Assembly: GCA_020061725.1 (NCBI GenBank)
Contig: JAGUXS010000027.1
Span: 1-14,532, forward strand
Source of the DNA: Patescibacteria group bacterium
Lineage (GTDB): Bacteria; Patescibacteriota; Patescibacteriia; UBA2591; PGYQ01
Direction of reading: 5' to 3'
DNA: 14,532 bases
Made by a program: the position numbers and the translations under genes. The notes beneath the pieces were generated by a model. That model was not told where the DNA came from, searched no databases, and was given only the letters and a program-made list of their open reading frames with translations. Below are positions 1-6,257 of this stretch, one piece after another (the first letter of the stretch is position 1; every line of letters starts with the position of its first letter).

Positions 1-186
1 AATCAAAATACAAGATTGAAAAAATTAAACTATAAAACACCAGCAAAATATCTAAAAGAGAGAAAAGGGTATTACATTACAACGTATCGTTATCTAACAC
101 ATATTTTTTTCATAGAAGATTTTTATGTGGTGCGGAGTAAAAAATATTCAAACAAATATTCCCCTTGCTTCTTATACAACTTTTAA
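1..186 (+). pseudogene. C-terminal fragment of an IS481/rve-type transposase (partial at window edge)
   Basis: Frame 1 is open from the window edge to TAA at 184-186. It reads NQNTRLKKLNYKTPAKYLKE, then KGYYITTYRYLT. The L-N-Y-K-T-P-x-x-Y-L block is the usual tail of DDE/rve integrase-type transposases (IS481 and relatives), which end shortly after it. Translation runs past the expected end into the murB start region. The element itself therefore probably stops near 94-99 (CTAACA, read inward as TGTTAG) and the last ~29 codons are host sequence. Only the tail is in the window, so family and intactness cannot be judged. The call rests on one short motif. Confidence 0.4.
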
Positions 187-1138
187 AATTGGCGGACCGG
201 CAAAATATTTTTATTGTGCTAAAAATATAAAAAATTTAATTAAAGTAATAAAAATAGCCAGAAGAAAAAAAATTCTTTTTTTTATTTTAGGTTGTGGTTC
301 TAATATTTTAGTGTCAGATGAAGGATTTAATGGATTGGTAATTAAAAATGAGATTTTAGAAACAAAAATAGTTAAAACTTTAAAACAAAATATTAATTTT
401 CAACAAAAATTAGACGCTCGTTATTTTCCAGCTCATCCAGATAAATATTTACAATTTTCCGATTTAGATTATCAAACTGAACCTTTTGATACTGAAGTTG
501 AAGTTTCTGCGGGAATGCCGTTACAAAGTTTTATTCAATGGACGTTTAAAAATAAATTAACTGGTCTTCAATGGTTTGCTGGAATTCCCGGAAGTATTGG
601 CGGAGCGATTATTTGTAATATTCACGGGGGCGCAAAATTATTTTCTGATTATATTAGCGAAATTGTTGTTTTAGATAAAAATAATCGCATAAAAAAAATT
701 AAAAAAAAGGACGTTAAATTTGCCTATGATTTTAGTGGTTTAAAAAAAGAGGAATTAATAATTTTAAAAGTAAAAATTTTTCTTTCTCATGGCGATATAA
801 AACGCGCTAAATCTGTCTATCAAGAATGGTTTAAAAGAAAGTTAAAAATTCAACTGCAAATAAATTGCCCTGGATCTATTTTTAAAAATTTTTCTTTAAA
901 AATTACAAGAAAAATTGGTGTTCCAACTTCATCGGCCGGTTGGTTTATTGATCAATGCGAACTTAAAGGAAAGAAGATTGGAGGGGCGATGGTTTCAAAA
1001 AATCACGCTAATTTTATTATTAACACCGGACACGGTAAAGCAAAAGATGTGATAATGTTAATCAGTTTAATTAAACAGAAAGTCAGAGATAAATTTAATA
1101 TTCAACTTCAAGAAGAAATTCAATATATTGGATTTTAA
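125..1138 (+). CDS. murB: UDP-N-acetylenolpyruvoylglucosamine reductase MurB
   Basis: MurB is an FAD-dependent cytosolic enzyme that uses NADPH to reduce UDP-GlcNAc-enolpyruvate to UDP-MurNAc, the second committed step of peptidoglycan synthesis. The FAD-binding half shows TTFKIGGPAKYF (18-29), LGCGSNILVSDEGF (55-68) and GLQWFAGIPGSIGGAI (147-162). The C-terminal substrate domain has PGSIFKNF with the presumed proton-donor Ser251, SAGWFIDQCELKGKKIGGA, VSKNHANFI and the terminal LQEEIQYIG with Glu331. An extra segment at ~81-122 makes it slightly long (337 aa). At the YR-S position, where E. coli has a catalytic Arg, the sequence is FAYDFSGLK (Asp202). ATG at 125 has no clear Shine-Dalgarno, and the first residues MWCGV are unusual. 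It lies 25 bp after the inferred IS end, so the native 5' end may have been altered. Confidence 0.95.
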   Translation: MWCGVKNIQTNIPLASYTTFKIGGPAKYFYCAKNIKNLIKVIKIARRKKILFFILGCGSNILVSDEGFNGLVIKNEILETKIVKTLKQNINFQQKLDARYFPAHPDKYLQFSDLDYQTEPFDTEVEVSAGMPLQSFIQWTFKNKLTGLQWFAGIPGSIGGAIICNIHGGAKLFSDYISEIVVLDKNNRIKKIKKKDVKFAYDFSGLKKEELIILKVKIFLSHGDIKRAKSVYQEWFKRKLKIQLQINCPGSIFKNFSLKITRKIGVPTSSAGWFIDQCELKGKKIGGAMVSKNHANFIINTGHGKAKDVIMLISLIKQKVRDKFNIQLQEEIQYIGF

Positions 1139-1159
1139 AATTATTTTCCACAGAATATT

Positions 1160-1188
1160 TTGACAATTTTTATTATATAAAATACAAT
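1160..1188 (+). promoter_or_regulatory. Sigma70-type promoter of the infA-rpsD cluster
   Basis: There is a perfect -35 TTGACA at 1160-1165, a 17-bp spacer and a -10 TACAAT (5/6) at 1183-1188, just after the murB stop. The predicted start is near 1195, giving a ~200-nt leader before infA. This is the best promoter match I found in the window. Confidence 0.65.
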
Positions 1189-1272
1189 AATTAAAAATGT
1201 AAAGATATAGTTTAGAATTAAAATTATTTTTTTTAAATTTATCCTTTTAGTTAGTTTAAATTAATTTTAAAT

Positions 1273-1320
1273 TTTTGTATTGTCATTTTGCATTTTGATT
1301 TTTACATTTTTATTTTTTAG
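1273..1320 (+). repeat. Heptamer-period T-rich array upstream of infA
   Basis: Seven in-phase units of 7 bp (the last one short), such as TTTTGTA, TTTGCAT, TTTGATT and TTTACAT. T-rich in the sense of the downstream gene. Confidence 0.6.
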
Positions 1321-1341
1321 TTAGTTTTGTTAATTTAAAGT

Positions 1342-1378
1342 AGGTGAAGTAGAATTTATTTTATCGCCTTCTTTTTTT
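1342..1378 (+). terminator. Terminator-like hairpin in the infA leader (attenuator candidate)
   Basis: AGGTGA (1342-1347) pairs with TCGCCT (1364-1369), allowing one G-U. Inside it, TAGAA (1350-1354) pairs with TTTTA (1359-1363) around a TTTA loop. A run of seven T follows at 1372-1378. This has the shape of an intrinsic terminator. It lies between the 1160 promoter and infA, so it could end murB transcripts, attenuate the ribosomal operon, or both. Confidence 0.5.
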
Positions 1379-1391
1379 ATAAATTTTAAAA

Positions 1392-1652
1392 ATGATTCAA
1401 AATAATAATCAAAATACTAATAATATTAATATTCAAAAAAATTCAAAAGATTTTTTGGAAATGCAAGGAGAGGTTATTGAGCTTTTACCGGCTACAAGTT
1501 TTAAAGTAAGATTAGAAAATGGGCATGAAATTTTGGCGCATCTTTCGGGAAAAATGCGTTTGCATAAAATTCGCATTTTGCCCGGAGATCAAGTAAAAGT
1601 AGAAATAAGTCCGTATGATTTATCAAAAGGAAGAATTATTTTTCGATCTTAA
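1392..1652 (+). CDS. infA: Translation initiation factor IF-1
   Basis: IF-1 is an OB-fold protein that binds the 30S A site with IF-2 and IF-3 during initiation. The core is well conserved: KDFLEMQGEVIELLPATSF, VRLENGHEILAHLSGKMR, IRILPGDQVKVEISPYDL and the terminal SKGRIIFRS. The protein is 86 aa, against about 72 in the family. The excess is an N-terminal tail of ~16 residues rich in Asn and Gln. The in-frame ATG at 1461 would remove the first strand, so ATG at 1392 is kept. No Shine-Dalgarno is present; the start is preceded by AAATTTTAAAA. It is the first gene of the infA-rpmJ-rpsM-rpsK-rpsD cluster, the classical bacterial order. Confidence 0.95.
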   Translation: MIQNNNQNTNNINIQKNSKDFLEMQGEVIELLPATSFKVRLENGHEILAHLSGKMRLHKIRILPGDQVKVEISPYDLSKGRIIFRS

Positions 1653-1770
1653 GTGGATATATAATTTAATTTTTAACTAAAATTTTATAGATAATGTGAA
1701 CATTAACGAAAAAATAACTAAAGCGTTGTCTAAAATAGACTTAAATTGATAAATTATATTTAATTTATTT

Positions 1771-1814
1771 TTTTGTATTATGTGTTTTACATTTTGATTT
1801 TTAATTTTTATTTT
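1771..1814 (+). repeat. Heptamer-period T-rich array abutting the rpmJ start
   Basis: Six in-phase 7-bp units such as TTTTGTA, TTTTACA, TTTTGAT and TTTTAAT run to within two bases of the rpmJ ATG. Confidence 0.6.
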
Positions 1815-1931
1815 ATGAAAGTGCGCACCTCGGTTAAAAAAATATGTAAAGAATGTCAAATAATTCGTCGTGGAAAACGGATTGTCGGTATTTGTAAAAA
1901 AAGCGCTAAACATAAACAGAGACAAGGATAA
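1815..1931 (+). CDS. rpmJ: 50S ribosomal protein L36
   Basis: This 38-codon gene encodes L36, the smallest large-subunit protein, which stabilises 23S rRNA through a zinc ribbon. The sequence begins MKVRTSVKKICKEC and ends KKSAKHKQRQG. All four zinc ligands sit at the family positions: Cys11, Cys14, Cys27 and His33. The length equals the standard 38 aa. It lies between infA and rpsM, exactly where L36 sits in the canonical alpha-operon region. No Shine-Dalgarno is present; the leader is TTAATTTTTATTTT directly before ATG. Confidence 0.96.
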   Translation: MKVRTSVKKICKECQIIRRGKRIVGICKKSAKHKQRQG

Positions 1932-2000
1932 ACGTTTTGCTAAAATAAAAATAAAAATTAAAATTGAAAATTTTTATACACATCACAAGGTTATTTTTAT

Positions 2001-2053
2001 TTTTGCATTGTCGTTTTATATTTTGATTTTTTACACTTTTAATTTATTATTTT
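2001..2053 (+). repeat. Heptamer-period T-rich array abutting the rpsM start
   Basis: Seven in-phase 7-bp units such as TTTTGCA, TTGTCGT, TTTATAT, TTTGATT and TTTTACA lead straight into TTTTATG of rpsM. Confidence 0.6.
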
Positions 2054-2440
2054 ATGGCTCGAATAGCGGGTATAAATTTACCAAAAGATAAAAGAATAGA
2101 AATAGGCTTAACCTATATTTTTGGCATTGGACATTCTTTGTCTAATAAAATTTTAGCTCAAACTAAAATTAATCCAAATACAAAGTGTAAAGATTTAAAT
2201 GAAGAAGATGTAAATATTTTAAAAAATATTATTGAAAAATTAAAAGTGGAAGGGGATTTAAAAAGAGAGATTTTGGTTAATATTAAAAGATTAAAAGAAA
2301 TTAATTGTTATCGCGGAACTCGCCATAATAAAAATTTACCAGTTCGGGGACAAAGAACAAAAACTAATTCTAGAACCAGAAGGGGCAATGTAAGAAAAAC
2401 TATGGGAAGCGGTCGTAAATCAAGTAATGAAAAAACTTAA
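2054..2440 (+). CDS. rpsM: 30S ribosomal protein S13
   Basis: S13 sits in the head of the 30S subunit and contacts S19 and the 50S bridge B1. The family start MARIAGINLPKDKRIEIGL is present, followed by the helix-hairpin-helix TYIFGIGHSLSNKIL. The C-terminal RNA-binding block contains YRGTRHNKNLPVRGQRTKTN and RTRRG. Length (128 aa) is normal; the tail after RKTMGSGRK is short and polar. ATG at 2054 gives the canonical N-terminus. No Shine-Dalgarno is present; the leader is TTAATTTATTATTTT. It is cotranscribed with rpmJ upstream and rpsK downstream. Confidence 0.97.
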   Translation: MARIAGINLPKDKRIEIGLTYIFGIGHSLSNKILAQTKINPNTKCKDLNEEDVNILKNIIEKLKVEGDLKREILVNIKRLKEINCYRGTRHNKNLPVRGQRTKTNSRTRRGNVRKTMGSGRKSSNEKT

Positions 2441-2449
2441 AAAATTATA

Positions 2450-2479
2450 AATTATAAAATTTTTAATTATAAAATTTTT
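2450..2479 (+). repeat. Tandem 15-bp repeat in the rpsM-rpsK spacer
   Basis: AATTATAAAATTTTT occurs twice back to back (2450-2464 and 2465-2479), the only exact tandem copy in the ribosomal spacers. It carries no coding potential. Confidence 0.6.
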
Positions 2480-2516
2480 CATTTTTTAAATTAATTTAAA
2501 AATTTCTCATTTTATT

Positions 2517-3017
2517 ATGATTATGTCTCAAAAAACAAATAATACAACAGGCGATGAACAATTAAATAGTGATCAGTTAGAAGCGTTTGAAACACAAGAA
2601 AAAAAAATAAAATCGGGAAAAAATATAAAAAAGAAAGGTATGACAAAGATAAATAAAATATTAAAAAATATAACCAGAGGACAGATTTATATTCAAGCAA
2701 GTTTTAATAATACAATTGTAACAATCACGGATTTATACGGCAATGTTTTGGCTTGGTCTTCAGCTGGTAAAATGAAATTTAAAGGACCAAAAAAATCAAC
2801 TTCTTACGCTGCTGGAGTAATTGTTAAAGATGCGATTACAAAAGTTAAAGAAGAAAGAAAAATGAAAGAAGTTAATGTTTTTATTAAAGGGATTGGAGCT
2901 GGTCGAGATGCGGCAATTAGAGCAATTAATTTTAACGGAATGATTATTTTATCAATAAAAGACATAACGCCAGTTCCACATAATGGTTGTCGTCGTCGCA
3001 AACCAAGAAGGGTATAA
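2517..3017 (+). CDS. rpsK: 30S ribosomal protein S11 with N-terminal extension
   Basis: S11 is a 30S platform protein that contacts 16S rRNA near the E site and the mRNA exit. The conserved core contains IYIQASFNNTIVTITD, WSSAGKMKFKGPKKSTSYAA, KGIGAGRDAAIRA and the terminal ITPVPHNGCRRRKPRRV. The protein is 166 aa, against ~129 usually. Residues 1-41 are an added low-complexity charged segment (many Lys, Glu, Gln). An internal ATG at 2640 (residue 42) would give a canonical-length S11. ATG at 2517 and ATG at 2523 (MSQKTN) both follow the TTTTATT leader typical of this window, so the long form is preferred, not proven. Confidence 0.93.
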   Translation: MIMSQKTNNTTGDEQLNSDQLEAFETQEKKIKSGKNIKKKGMTKINKILKNITRGQIYIQASFNNTIVTITDLYGNVLAWSSAGKMKFKGPKKSTSYAAGVIVKDAITKVKEERKMKEVNVFIKGIGAGRDAAIRAINFNGMIILSIKDITPVPHNGCRRRKPRRV

Positions 3018-3106
3018 TTTTTGTAAAATAAAAGGAATTTTTAATTTTTAAATAAATTTAAAATTCAAAAAATATTTTTTAATTTTTTTCTAAAAGTTAA
3101 TTTATT

Positions 3107-3733
3107 ATGGCTAGAAATTTAAATCCAAAATGCAAACAATGTAGAAGAATCGGAGAAAAACTTTTTTTAAAAGGGGATCGTTGCGATTCAGTTAAATGTA
3201 CATTAATAAAAAAAAATTATCCTCCGGGAATTCATGGAGCTAAACAACAAAGAGGCGCAAAATTATCAGAATATGGGAAACAGCTTCGCGAGAAACAAAA
3301 AGCTAAACGAATTTATGGAATTTTAGAAAAACAATTTAAAAATTATTTTCAAAAAGCGGCAAAAAAGAAAAAAGAGACTGGTGAACTTTTATTAAAAACT
3401 TTAGAAATGCGATTAGATAATGTGATTTATCAAATTGGATTAGTTAAATCTCGAAATAAAGCGCGACAATTAGTAACCCACGGGTATTTTTCAATAAATA
3501 ATAAAAAAGCGAATATCCCTTCTTATGAAGTAAAAATAAATGATGTGATAAAAATTAGAAAACAAAATAAAAAATGGGAAGAGGGAGATAAAAAATTAAA
3601 AAAAGACGACATTCCACGATGGCTTTCTTTCAATGCCAAAGAAAATATAATTAAAATATTAAACAAACCTAAAAAAGAAGATTTGCCGCAAAATATTGAC
3701 ACAAGGTTAATTGTTGAACATTATTCAAAATAA
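3107..3733 (+). CDS. rpsD: 30S ribosomal protein S4
   Basis: S4 is a primary 16S rRNA binder that nucleates assembly of the 30S body. The N-terminus MARNLNPKCKQCRRIGEKLF carries a zinc site of the C+ form: Cys9, Cys12, Cys26 and Cys31. An S4 RNA-binding domain follows at about 95-160 (EMRLDNVIYQIGLVKSRNKA, RQLVTHGYFSINNKKANIPS). The C-terminus ends LIVEHYSK, as is common in the family. Length 208 aa is normal. No Shine-Dalgarno is present; the leader is GTTAATTTATT. It is the last gene of the translation cluster. rpoA and rplQ, which usually come next, are absent from this window. Confidence 0.97.
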   Translation: MARNLNPKCKQCRRIGEKLFLKGDRCDSVKCTLIKKNYPPGIHGAKQQRGAKLSEYGKQLREKQKAKRIYGILEKQFKNYFQKAAKKKKETGELLLKTLEMRLDNVIYQIGLVKSRNKARQLVTHGYFSINNKKANIPSYEVKINDVIKIRKQNKKWEEGDKKLKKDDIPRWLSFNAKENIIKILNKPKKEDLPQNIDTRLIVEHYSK

Positions 3734-3753
3734 AATTTATATAAAAAAATACA

Positions 3754-3894
3754 TATTTTATACATAATTCTGCCTATTTAGCGGTGAATCAATTTAGGTT
3801 CCTCCTACCGAGATTGAAGAGCCAGCGAGTTTTAAGGTTATTTGATTTTTCGAATCAATCTTGAACGCTAATAGGCAGTATTATGTATAAAATA
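3754..3894. other. Inverted-repeat-bounded element (structured RNA or MITE candidate)
   Basis: Left arm 3754-3783 and right arm 3866-3894 are inverted copies: core ATAATTCTGCCTATTTAGCG against CGCTAATAGGCAGTATTAT, with one mismatch and one bulged T across ~29 bp. The 82-nt interior can form further stems. GGT-TCCTCCT-ACC (3797-3809) exposes a CCTCC loop, and TGATT-TTTCG-AATCA lies at 3843-3857. AGATTGA (3811-3817) can pair with AATCAATTT upstream or AATCAATCT downstream. It is clearly more GC-rich than its surroundings. No ORF fits. It has no immediate T-run, so it is not a plain terminator, and it lacks the conserved SRP RNA loop motif. Either a small non-autonomous transposon or a noncoding RNA is possible. 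Confidence 0.6.
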
Positions 3895-3930
3895 AATTTT
3901 ACATCAAAAATTTTTTTATATTTTTAATAA

Positions 3931-4776
3931 ATGACATTAATTTTTGATTTTTTACATAATTATCATCCTGATCCGATTTTTTTTCATTTGGGAATATTAA
4001 ATATTTATTGGTATGGTTTAGGATATGTGGTTGGAATTGTTGGAGGAATTTTGATAATTTTTAGTCTTAATAGAGATTGTCAGATAAAAAAAGAATTGTT
4101 GTGGGATTTATTTTTTTGGTTAATTATTTTTGGTTTATTAGGAGCTCGATTTTATTATGTAATATTAAATTTAGAATATTTTTTTCAAAATCCTTTGGAT
4201 GTTTTTAAAATTTGGCAAGGGGGCATGGCTATTCATGGCGCAATAATCGCAGGGTTAATAACTCTGTTTTTTTATTGTAAAAAACATAAACCCCTCACCC
4301 CCTTTTCTAAAAATAGGAGAGATGAATTAAATTTTCGTTTTTTAAGCGATATTTTTGCTCCGGCTCTTGTTTTTGGTCAAATGATTGGGCGATGGGGAAA
4401 TTATTTTAATCAAGAACTTTATGGATTGCCAACTAATTTATTGTGGGGAATTCCCATTGATTTTAAAAATAGAATTAATGGATATGAAAATTTTGAATTT
4501 TTTCATCCAACTTTTTTATACGAATCGCTTGGGTGTTTATTAATTTTGTTAATTTTATTTTTTTTGTATAAAAAAATTCCGCAAATGCGCGGAACCGGAA
4601 ATATTTTTTTAATTTATTTAATTTTATATTCAATTTTAAGATTTTTTTTAGAATTTTTAAGAATAGATTCAACTTTAATGATTTTAGGAATTAAATATCC
4701 GCAAATAATGTCTATTATTTTAATATTAATAAGTTTTGGATTTTTGATTAGAAATAAATTTTGCGCAAAATATTAG
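3931..4776 (+). CDS. lgt: Prolipoprotein diacylglyceryl transferase
   Basis: Lgt moves diacylglycerol from phosphatidylglycerol to the lipobox cysteine of prolipoproteins, the first step of lipoprotein maturation, in the cytoplasmic membrane. About seven hydrophobic segments span the 281 residues. Family signatures are GGMAIHGAIIAG (the position of the essential His), QMIGRWGNYFNQELYG (the Lgt signature with its Arg and Asn), HPTFLYES and RFFLEFLRID. Length is normal. The start ATG follows TTTTTAATAA without a Shine-Dalgarno. It is probably transcribed apart from rpsD because a ~200-bp gap with the inverted-repeat element separates them. No lspA is seen in the window. Confidence 0.95.
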   Translation: MTLIFDFLHNYHPDPIFFHLGILNIYWYGLGYVVGIVGGILIIFSLNRDCQIKKELLWDLFFWLIIFGLLGARFYYVILNLEYFFQNPLDVFKIWQGGMAIHGAIIAGLITLFFYCKKHKPLTPFSKNRRDELNFRFLSDIFAPALVFGQMIGRWGNYFNQELYGLPTNLLWGIPIDFKNRINGYENFEFFHPTFLYESLGCLLILLILFFLYKKIPQMRGTGNIFLIYLILYSILRFFLEFLRIDSTLMILGIKYPQIMSIILILISFGFLIRNKFCAKY

Positions 4777-4837
4777 AAATTAGAAAATTGAATATTTTTT
4801 TAATTCTGTATTTTAAATTTTGCATTCCGTATTTATT
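4772..4837 (+). repeat. Heptamer-period array between lgt and tRNA-Asp
   Basis: Two blocks in 7-bp phase. A-rich units (ATTAGAA twice, then AATTGAA) run from the lgt stop at 4772 to 4792. T-rich units (ATTCTGT, ATTTTAA, ATTTTGC, ATTCCGT, ATTTATT) fill 4803-4837. The two halves are loosely complementary and could form a hairpin between the convergent lgt and tRNA. Confidence 0.55.
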
Positions 4838-4914
4838 TGGCGGACTCGACCGGATTCGAACCGGCGATCTTCTCCGTGACAGGGAGACATGTTAAACCAC
4901 TACACCACGAGTCC
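4838..4914 (-). tRNA. tRNA-Asp (anticodon GUC)
   Basis: Read on the minus strand, the acceptor GGACTCG (4914-4908) pairs perfectly with CGAGTCC (4848-4842). G73 and an encoded CCA (4840-4838) follow. The anticodon arm TCTCC-CTGTCAC-GGAGA puts GTC at 34-36. The T-arm is GCCGG-TTCGAAT-CCGGT and the D-loop contains TAGTGGTTTAA. G73 and GUC are both identity elements of tRNA-Asp. A 77-nt gene including CCA. It is far more GC-rich than its surroundings, as expected for a tRNA. Confidence 0.97.
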
Positions 4915-4920
4915 TAAAAA

Positions 4921-4948
4921 TGTAAAATGTAAAAATCAAAATGTAAAA
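4921..4948 (-). repeat. Heptamer-period array upstream of tRNA-Asp
   Basis: Four exact-phase units on the plus strand: TGTAAAA, TGTAAAA, ATCAAAA, TGTAAAA. In the sense of the tRNA this is T-rich (TTTTACA, TTTTGAT). It is the cleanest small array in the window. Confidence 0.65.
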
Positions 4949-5071
4949 TAACCCCGCTCGCCTTAACTTCGTTATTTTAATGAAATTTATTTATTCTTCG
5001 CAGTAGTTTTACTACGAAAAGAACAGATAATTTTGGATTTTTAATTTTGTAAAAATTAAAAAAATCTTTTT

Positions 5072-5113
5072 ATCTATTTTGCATTTTTTGTTTTTCGCTT
5101 TGCGTTTGTATTA
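5072..5113 (-). repeat. Heptamer-period array downstream of the ftsQ-like gene
   Basis: Six in-phase units on the plus strand (ATCTATT, TTGCATT, TTTTGTT, TTTCGCT, TTGCGTT, TGTATTA), ending 5 bp from the ftsQ-like stop. A-rich in the sense of that gene. Further down, between here and the tRNA, are two imperfect stem-loops (4994-5023 and 5036-5066); neither is followed by a T-run on the minus strand. Confidence 0.55.
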
Positions 5114-5118
5114 TTAAA

Positions 5119-6249
5119 TCACTCTTTAATTTTATAATAAACCCTATTGCCAAATCGCAGATCAATATATTCCAAAGAAGATATTTTATCTTTTATTTCT
5201 TGATCTAAAACTTTACGCAAAGTATTTATTTGTTGATCTAAATTGGAAAAGAAAATATCAAAATAAATTTCAAAACCATCTTTAGCCACTACCCTTATTT
5301 CAGTTTTTTCTAATTGTATATATTCTTCTTCTAAATTATTTTTAGAAATAATTGGTTTTTGTGGAATGGTTTTTTTATTTTCTTTTTCATTTTTATTTTT
5401 TTCTATTTCTTTTTCATCCGTTAGTTGAGGGGTCATTTTTTTTAAAACTGGAATTTTAAAATAACTTATTTTTATTTTAGTTTTTATTGGTAGTGTTTTA
5501 TAAAGGAATAAAATTGATTGAATTAATTTTTTATCAGCAATTATTTTTTTAATTTCTATCTTTTCATCGTTCTCGTTATAAATTATAGGAAATTTTTTGA
5601 ATTTTTCAACTAAATTTTTAGGCTTGCAATATTCGTTGTCTTCGATGTTAAGATGTTGGAGTTCTGACTGATTTATTTCGACCGAAGCGTCGGAAAGTGT
5701 TGTGGTAATTGTTTTTATCTCTTTAAGTACTATTCCTGTTTCATCAAGAAAATAACATTTATTATCAGAAGTTATCCAAATTAAAGCGGAAATTTTTTCT
5801 TCTAAATCAATTTTAATCGTTGGTATCCATAAAGGATTTTTAAGTTCTTTATGGATTTTTAATTTATTTAAATTATATATTTGATTTAAATTATTTTGAA
5901 GGGTTTTTTTATTAAAAACAAAAAGATTTTTTTGATTAAAGAAAAAAAATCTTTTTTGTTCAAATTGATCTGAGGCTATTTTTTTAATTTTTTCTTGAGG
6001 AATGTTTTGTTCTGCTATCTGGCGGATAGAAATTTCAAAATTTTGAATGTCAAAATAAGAAGAAAGAAATAAAAAATAAAAACCAACAATTAAACACAAC
6101 AAAAAAGAGGAGATTAAAAAAAATATTTTTCTTTTTTTGTTAATAATGTGGTTATAATATTGTCGAGGATTTTTATTTTGTGATAAAAAAGATGTGTTTT
6201 TATAATTTGAATGATGATAATCTAATCTAATTTTAGATTGTTTTTTCAT
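5119..6249 (-). CDS. ftsQ: FtsQ-type POTRA division protein
   Basis: Bitopic membrane protein with the layout of FtsQ/DivIB, the divisome scaffold that links FtsB/FtsL to the septal synthase. Residues 1-40 form a basic cytoplasmic tail and 41-64 a single transmembrane helix. A POTRA-like domain starts at FDIQNFEIS (66-74), with KIDLEEKISALIW at ~147-159. CYFLDETGIVL follows, then a C-terminal block with LEYIDLRFGNRVYYK, which matches the end of FtsQ proteins. Residues ~271-310 are a Lys/Glu/Asn-rich low-complexity insert. At 376 aa it is longer than most FtsQ (~250-280). It is the last gene of secD-secF-ftsQ, 8 bp after secF. Family assignment rests on architecture and the terminal motif; overall similarity is low. 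The stop is TGA. Confidence 0.8.
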   Translation of the reverse strand: MKKQSKIRLDYHHSNYKNTSFLSQNKNPRQYYNHIINKKRKIFFLISSFLLCLIVGFYFLFLSSYFDIQNFEISIRQIAEQNIPQEKIKKIASDQFEQKRFFFFNQKNLFVFNKKTLQNNLNQIYNLNKLKIHKELKNPLWIPTIKIDLEEKISALIWITSDNKCYFLDETGIVLKEIKTITTTLSDASVEINQSELQHLNIEDNEYCKPKNLVEKFKKFPIIYNENDEKIEIKKIIADKKLIQSILFLYKTLPIKTKIKISYFKIPVLKKMTPQLTDEKEIEKNKNEKENKKTIPQKPIISKNNLEEEYIQLEKTEIRVVAKDGFEIYFDIFFSNLDQQINTLRKVLDQEIKDKISSLEYIDLRFGNRVYYKIKE

Positions 6250-6257
6250 AGTAATTA

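Noticed and set aside
1677..2091. Two overlapping ORFs across the rpmJ region (minus 1677-1925, plus 1870-2091)
   Set aside because: Both run through the heptamer spacers and over rpmJ or rpsM in the wrong frame. rpmJ itself explains the region.
2804..3001. Minus-strand ORF antisense to rpsK
   Set aside because: Lies wholly within the well-supported S11 coding sequence; no family resemblance. Similar antisense frames over lgt, secD, lepB and the broken HEXXH gene were dropped for the same reason.
3754..3894. SRP (4.5S) RNA
   Set aside because: Rod-like with paired ends and about the right size, but the conserved GGAA-tetraloop helix 8 motif is absent on both strands.
5036..5066. Intrinsic terminator of the ftsQ operon
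   Set aside because: The stem is AT-only in its core and the T-run lies on the plus-strand side, the wrong side for a minus-strand transcript.
5119..5121. UGA recoded as glycine (code 25)
   Set aside because: Reading through TGA would run the ftsQ-like protein into a repeat array, and the protein is complete at this point. The standard code fits.
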